Assembly: GCA_964524755.1 (NCBI GenBank)
Contig: CAZGDR010000027.1
Coordinates: 1-26,577, forward strand
Source: JAQVOO01 sp964524755
Lineage (GTDB): Bacteria > Spirochaetota > Spirochaetia > Sphaerochaetales > Sphaerochaetaceae
Direction: 5' to 3'
DNA length: 26,577 nt
Below are positions 23,111-26,577 of the stretch, one piece after another (position 1 is the stretch's first letter; every line of letters starts with the position of its first letter). The notes under the pieces were generated by a model. It was not told the origin of the DNA, did not search any database, and was given only the letters and a program-made list of their open reading frames with translations. A program made the position numbers and the translations under genes.

Positions 23111-23131
23111 AATGAAATTTACTCTTTCATT
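23111..23131 (-). terminator. weak AT-rich hairpin, possible terminator of the HTH_42 gene
   Basis: On the minus strand AATGAAA-GAGTAAA-TTTCATT is followed by TTTG, giving five consecutive T. It begins eight bases past the TAA of the HTH_42 gene. The stem is AT-rich and so only marginal. Confidence 0.3.
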
Positions 23132-23138
23132 AAGACTA

Positions 23139-24317
23139 TTATCGAGTAATATAGGAAAACCCTTCGTTCTTCATTCCCAAGGCATCTCCCATATGGGATA
23201 TTTCGGCCATAAGTTCATCTTTTGCTATACGCCCAAAAGGTTGACCAATATCCTCAATCAGGAGTGAAAAGCTTTTCTTCTTACCTCTAAAATACCAACC
23301 AGCAACCACCTCCCCATCGTGTAGCACCATGCCTGGTCGATCATCAGAACGAAAAAAGTAATTAAAGAGTGTCTTACCGCTCACCCATAAACTTCGCTGT
23401 TTTACATCCAATAAAGGATCACAAGATCCTATGAAGCGAAGTCCCTCGATCCGAGGAAGAACTTTTAAACTCTCACGATCCTCCTTCAACATATATCCCA
23501 ATCCATCATCCCAACGTACTTCACGCAGAGCTCCTTGTGGGAATTCCAACCAAAGCCGCTTCGCGTGCGCAGGTGAAATATGAGCCCATAAGGCCAACTC
23601 CTCATAGTCTGTTGGTCCATGAGCGTGTATAAAGCGACGCATGAGCTCTGAAGTGTCTGGCAGTTCAGAGGTATGGACCAAACTATAGTGATACTCAGGC
23701 TTTCCTGGTACTATTTCTAGAGCAATTGGGACACTACAGCTAATAACGGGTAAGAGCGCCTCAATTACGGAGTCCCCTATAGTTTTTTCTTTTCCGACAG
23801 TTGATGGCCATAACCACACCTCACGTTTAGAGGGTGCTAACTTTTCGATGATGGCTTTAGAGAGGGCAAGGTAAAAATCATGTTGAGGCATGGGTTTTTC
23901 GGAAAGCACATTTCTAGCACTCTCAATGAGGACCTCATAGAGCTGATATAGTGGAGTGTCTAAAGCTACAATGAGAGGCTCTATCTCCGGTATAAGATGC
24001 TGTAGTTCTGATTCATCAAGTGGAGCAAGCGGCCTATTAAATACTCTCCACATATTAAGGGGAATGATGTATGTCTCTCGCCCCACTCCTAAGGTTCGAA
24101 TTACTTTGTTGCTACTCCATTGGTGATTAACTACATCGTGGGTAAGAGGCTCAAGGCGAGCGGCCAGAGCAATATCATAGGATGTAGGTGACAACTCTTT
24201 AAATCCAAGTGTCCGCGTCACGGTTAAGACCTCACTGGCAGGCAATCGGGGATAAAGATGGTGTGTACATAAGTAACGGTGGATGATATCTTTTTTCTCT
24301 AAATATACTTGCTCCAC
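23139..24317 (-). CDS. HTH_42 (AlkZ/YcaQ-like) winged-helix protein without catalytic glutamines
   Basis: A 392-residue protein of the HTH_42 superfamily, whose active members are DNA glycosylases that unhook interstrand crosslinks. DIALAARLEPL, VIRTLGVGRETYIIPLNMW, and the C-terminal FIGSCDPLLDVKQRSLWVSG with GEVVAGWYFRG follow the family order. At the place where AlkZ and YcaQ have QxQ or QxD before a proline, this protein has K40-E41-L42 (GFKELSP), so glycosylase activity is doubtful. Start is a GTG at 24317 with GAGG just upstream. It lies 151 bases behind the exonuclease gene and may share its transcript or use its own promoter. Confidence 0.78.
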   Translation of the reverse strand: MEQVYLEKKDIIHRYLCTHHLYPRLPASEVLTVTRTLGFKELSPTSYDIALAARLEPLTHDVVNHQWSSNKVIRTLGVGRETYIIPLNMWRVFNRPLAPLDESELQHLIPEIEPLIVALDTPLYQLYEVLIESARNVLSEKPMPQHDFYLALSKAIIEKLAPSKREVWLWPSTVGKEKTIGDSVIEALLPVISCSVPIALEIVPGKPEYHYSLVHTSELPDTSELMRRFIHAHGPTDYEELALWAHISPAHAKRLWLEFPQGALREVRWDDGLGYMLKEDRESLKVLPRIEGLRFIGSCDPLLDVKQRSLWVSGKTLFNYFFRSDDRPGMVLHDGEVVAGWYFRGKKKSFSLLIEDIGQPFGRIAKDELMAEISHMGDALGMKNEGFSYITR

Positions 24318-24381
24318 AATAACCTCTTCCCTTATCTTCCTCTCTATCTACAGAGAAAGCAAGAGTTGTTTCATGGTAACA

Positions 24382-24410
24382 ATTATATGGTATTTTCAAA
24401 TGCCCTTAAA
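24382..24410 (-). promoter_or_regulatory. candidate promoter of the HTH_42 gene
   Basis: On the minus strand TATAAT (24382-24387) is a perfect -10; at 17-base spacing the -35 is the weak TTTAAG (24405-24410). Start would be near 24375. The remaining 24318-24468 sequence is otherwise unremarkable. Confidence 0.35.
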
Positions 24411-24468
24411 GGTTTTAATTTGATGCAGAGTTGCTGCAAGGAGTTGTAGGGCACACCCACAGCTGCCC

Positions 24469-25350
24469 TTAATTGTTTAATGAAAGTTCTTTTATTGCTC
24501 CATCACGAGCAGTCATAAGCAATACCACTAAATCATCTTCTATGCGCCTGTTTTTATGGGTGACTTGTTTTCTAAACCCTGCTTGATTCTGTGGCACCTG
24601 TTTTGCCAAGCTCACGAGTACCCGTTTATCAAGAATTCTAAAAGCCGGAAGGTTTAATTGACGGGCAAGTGTATCACGTGCCTCAAAAAACCATTTAAGA
24701 AATATTTTTTGCTCAGGAGAAAGATAACGATATCCATTAAGTTTTTCCCAGCCAGAGCGCTCTGGCCCCTTCGCTAAAGCAACCGTTTTCTGCAGTTCTC
24801 CATCTTTTTCAGCTAATCCTGCGGCTGCTATTTCAAGATTCAAAACCTCACGGATCGCAAATAAATGTTCAACATCAGAAAGTGCATATTCGATGAGTTG
24901 TGGTTTAATAGGCCGTCTAAGCCAATTAGCAGTTTGCTTGCCTTTCTTCCCGGTCGCCAAAGGGAGATCTAAACATCGAGCAACTAAGCCGCTCAAATTC
25001 CCCGTATACCCAAGCAGTTGGGCACTCACCCGTACATCATGAACTCCCTGCAGCTGCATAGTATATTGCTTGCGGAGAAGGGCAGCATCACTCGCACAAT
25101 CAAACATAACTTTCTCTAAAGAAGCGTCTTCAAAAAGTAGCTTTAATGCTGCGGCAGAAACTTTGAAAGGATCAATCAAAAAATAGGAAACACCATCAAA
25201 TATTTGGACAAGGCAAAGATGTTCGCCATAGATATGGAGGTTAAATTCACCTTCAAAATCCATGGCAATCGAGGTTATTGCACGGGCTTTCCAAAAATCT
25301 AATTGGTTTTTAAGAGCAGAATCTGAGTCAATCATGGTATAATCAAACAT
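24469..25350 (-). CDS. rnd: ribonuclease D-type 3'-5' exonuclease with HRDC domain
   Basis: DEDDy exonuclease, probably trimming the 3' ends of tRNAs and other stable RNAs. In the 293-residue protein Exo I is MDFEGEF (Asp31, Glu33), Exo II is FDCASDAALLR (Asp88), and Exo III is YALSDVEHL (Tyr155, Asp159), all intact. Residues from about 215 on, with YLSPEQKIFLKWFFEARDTL and NLPAFRILDKRVL, form one HRDC domain; E. coli RNase D (about 375) has two, so this is a short form. The ATG at 25350 lacks a clear ribosome site; Met6 is an alternative. A TATAAT on the minus strand at 25371-25376 may be its -10. The gene could also be read from uraA, 55 bases upstream. No CCA is encoded in tRNA-Cys here, so tRNA 3' trimming is relevant. 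Confidence 0.9.
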   Translation of the reverse strand: MFDYTMIDSDSALKNQLDFWKARAITSIAMDFEGEFNLHIYGEHLCLVQIFDGVSYFLIDPFKVSAAALKLLFEDASLEKVMFDCASDAALLRKQYTMQLQGVHDVRVSAQLLGYTGNLSGLVARCLDLPLATGKKGKQTANWLRRPIKPQLIEYALSDVEHLFAIREVLNLEIAAAGLAEKDGELQKTVALAKGPERSGWEKLNGYRYLSPEQKIFLKWFFEARDTLARQLNLPAFRILDKRVLVSLAKQVPQNQAGFRKQVTHKNRRIEDDLVVLLMTARDGAIKELSLNN

Positions 25351-25405
25351 ACGTTATACTACCACGATTGATTATAAATGAGCAGACCCTGCTAGCCATC
25401 ACACC

Positions 25406-26577
25406 TTATGGAATTGTTTTAGGTATAATCAGGTTTAAGATAATTCCCACTAACGTAGCCAGAGCTACACCACCCATTTGGAATTCTATGTTTTGTCCCA
25501 GAGGGAATGCTAGCAGTCCCCCACCAATACCAATCACTAAAATAACCGATGAAATGGTTAGGTTTCTTTTATCTTTGTAATCAACTCCACTTTCGACTAA
25601 GTTTCTTAATCCACTAGAGGCAATAATTCCAAAGAGCAACATGGAGATTCCCCCAATAACTGGTGTAGGTATGGTTTGAATAAGTGCACCAAACTTAGGA
25701 AGAAAAGAGAGAACGGTAGCAATGATAGCCGCTCCCCCAATTACCCACACACTATAGACGCGAGTAATGGCCATAACACCAATATTCTCCCCATAGGTTG
25801 TGTTTGGTGGACCACCCCAAAAAGCAGCCCACAAGGTGGCAACTCCGTCACCGGCCAAGGTTCTGTGTAGCCCAGGATTAGTTGTAAAATCTTTACCTAC
25901 TACATTCCCTAGGGTAATGGTATCGCCCAAGTGTTCGGCTACGGTGGCTAACGAGACTACAATAAAGGTAGCCATAGCTACAATATTGAATTTAGGCATT
26001 TGAAATAGGGGTAAACCAAACCAAGGGGCTGCTTGTACTGCTGTAAAGTCAATGAAGGCATAGGCAGGATTAAATGAACCCATGATAAGAGTAAATAAAT
26101 ACCCACTTACCAATCCAATGAGGATTGGAATTGTGCTAAAGAATCCGACAAGGAAAATATTTGCAGCAACCGTAACCGCGAGTGTAACTACAGCAATGGA
26201 AAGGCTTACTAAACTATAATTCCCCGCACTATCGTTCATCGCCATACCCATCGCCGTCGGGGCAAGATTCAACCCTATGACAATGATAACCGATCCAATA
26301 ACTACCGAGGGCAAAGCTCGTTTAATCCAACCGAGTCCACTCGCCCGAACCGAAGCAGAGATTATCAGGTAAAAGATACCAGCCGCAACGGCACCACCCA
26401 TGGCATAGGGAACTCCATATACTGCAGAAACAGAAATGAGTGCCGGAATAAAAGCAAAAGAAGAACCAAGAAAGGCGGGTACCTTAGCGCCAGTAAGCAG
26501 GATATAGATTAAAGTACCTGTTCCAGCAGTAAACAAGGCCGACGAAACACTTAATCCTGTGAGAATAGGAACCAGTA
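25406..26577 (-). CDS. uraA: uracil permease, NCS2 family (5' end outside window)
   Basis: Inner-membrane nucleobase:proton symporter that imports uracil. The reading frame runs to the window edge; the visible part begins LVPILTGLSVSSALFTAGTG and contains about 390 codons of a usual 420-440, so roughly the first 40-50 residues are missing. KVPAFLGSSFAFIPA, VAEHLGD (first binding Glu) and GGPPNTTYGENIGVMAITRV (second Glu) are the UraA-type motifs. Several later hydrophobic helices follow, to the end at LIIPKTIP. The GGPPNTTYGENIG wording points to uracil rather than xanthine. The exonuclease gene follows 55 bases downstream. Provided supply, it complements the purine salvage genes at the other end. 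Confidence 0.93.
   Translation of the reverse strand, partial: LVPILTGLSVSSALFTAGTGTLIYILLTGAKVPAFLGSSFAFIPALISVSAVYGVPYAMGGAVAAGIFYLIISASVRASGLGWIKRALPSVVIGSVIIVIGLNLAPTAMGMAMNDSAGNYSLVSLSIAVVTLAVTVAANIFLVGFFSTIPILIGLVSGYLFTLIMGSFNPAYAFIDFTAVQAAPWFGLPLFQMPKFNIVAMATFIVVSLATVAEHLGDTITLGNVVGKDFTTNPGLHRTLAGDGVATLWAAFWGGPPNTTYGENIGVMAITRVYSVWVIGGAAIIATVLSFLPKFGALIQTIPTPVIGGISMLLFGIIASSGLRNLVESGVDYKDKRNLTISSVILVIGIGGGLLAFPLGQNIEFQMGGVALATLVGIILNLIIPKTIP

Noticed and set aside
24448..24469. Hairpin AGGGCA/TGCCCT as terminator of the exonuclease gene
   Set aside because: Six-base arms with a ten-base loop, overlapping the stop codon, and no T-run on the minus strand.
1..26577. CRISPR arrays, insertion sequences, integrases, attachment sites, riboswitches, toxin-antitoxin pairs
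   Set aside because: Looked for on both strands; no spaced direct repeats, transposase or integrase motifs, or recognised riboswitch cores were seen. The single tRNA has no adjacent integrase or repeated 3' end.

Overview
The window reads as ordinary chromosomal DNA from a fermentative, probably anaerobic bacterium. Base composition looks moderately AT-rich by eye, Shine-Dalgarno sites are of the GGAGG type, and genes are tightly packed. I see no insertion sequence, phage gene, integrase, CRISPR array or obvious foreign island. A Na+-pumping oxaloacetate decarboxylase locus, a lipoprotein, a tRNA-Cys without encoded CCA and a eukaryote-like adenylosuccinate lyase would fit a spirochaete of the Sphaerochaeta/Treponema type. 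That assignment is a guess from protein flavour, not proof.

Layout. (1) 1-3971, plus strand: the tail of an unknown gene, then a purine-salvage operon hpt, a second yeast-Hpt1-like phosphoribosyltransferase, purA and purB. This gives a complete path from hypoxanthine through IMP and adenylosuccinate to AMP. (2) 3954-5796, minus: a VTT/DedA-type membrane protein overlapping a long AlaX alanyl-tRNA editing protein. (3) 6077-6679, plus: an unrecognised helical protein with its own promoter and a shared terminator. (4) 6729-9964, minus: DeoR-type regulator, Ldh_2-family dehydrogenase and malic enzyme, transcribed from a consensus sigma-70 promoter. (5) 10127-10198: tRNA-Cys(GCA), then a bidirectional terminator. 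(6) 10247-14559: a mutarotase-like protein divergent from a GH36 alpha-galactosidase, which is followed by a GNAT acetyltransferase. (7) 14565-16655, minus: Mrp-like ATPase, ADP-ribose-type Nudix hydrolase and a SIMPL-domain lipoprotein. (8) 16888-20497, plus: oadG-oadA-oadB with promoter and terminator; OadA carries two tandem biotinyl domains. (9) 20596-22953, plus: membrane-anchored alpha/beta hydrolase (possibly leaderless mRNA), dCMP deaminase and a PfkB-family sugar-phosphate kinase. (10) 23139-26577, minus: an HTH_42/AlkZ-like protein lacking the catalytic glutamines, a ribonuclease D-type exonuclease, and a uracil permease cut by the window end.

How the genes work together: regions 1 and 10, plus dCMP deaminase, are nucleotide and base salvage. 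Regions 4 and 8 both interconvert C4 acids (malate, oxaloacetate) and pyruvate, and OadGAB couples this to Na+ export. Region 6 is intracellular alpha-galactoside breakdown. I did not find a clearly new multigene system. The points most worth a second look are the duplicated biotinyl domain, the Mrp-like protein without its Fe-S cysteines, the AlkZ-like protein without catalytic residues, the paired dissimilar salvage transferases, the leaderless hydrolase and the unassigned helical and mutarotase-like proteins.
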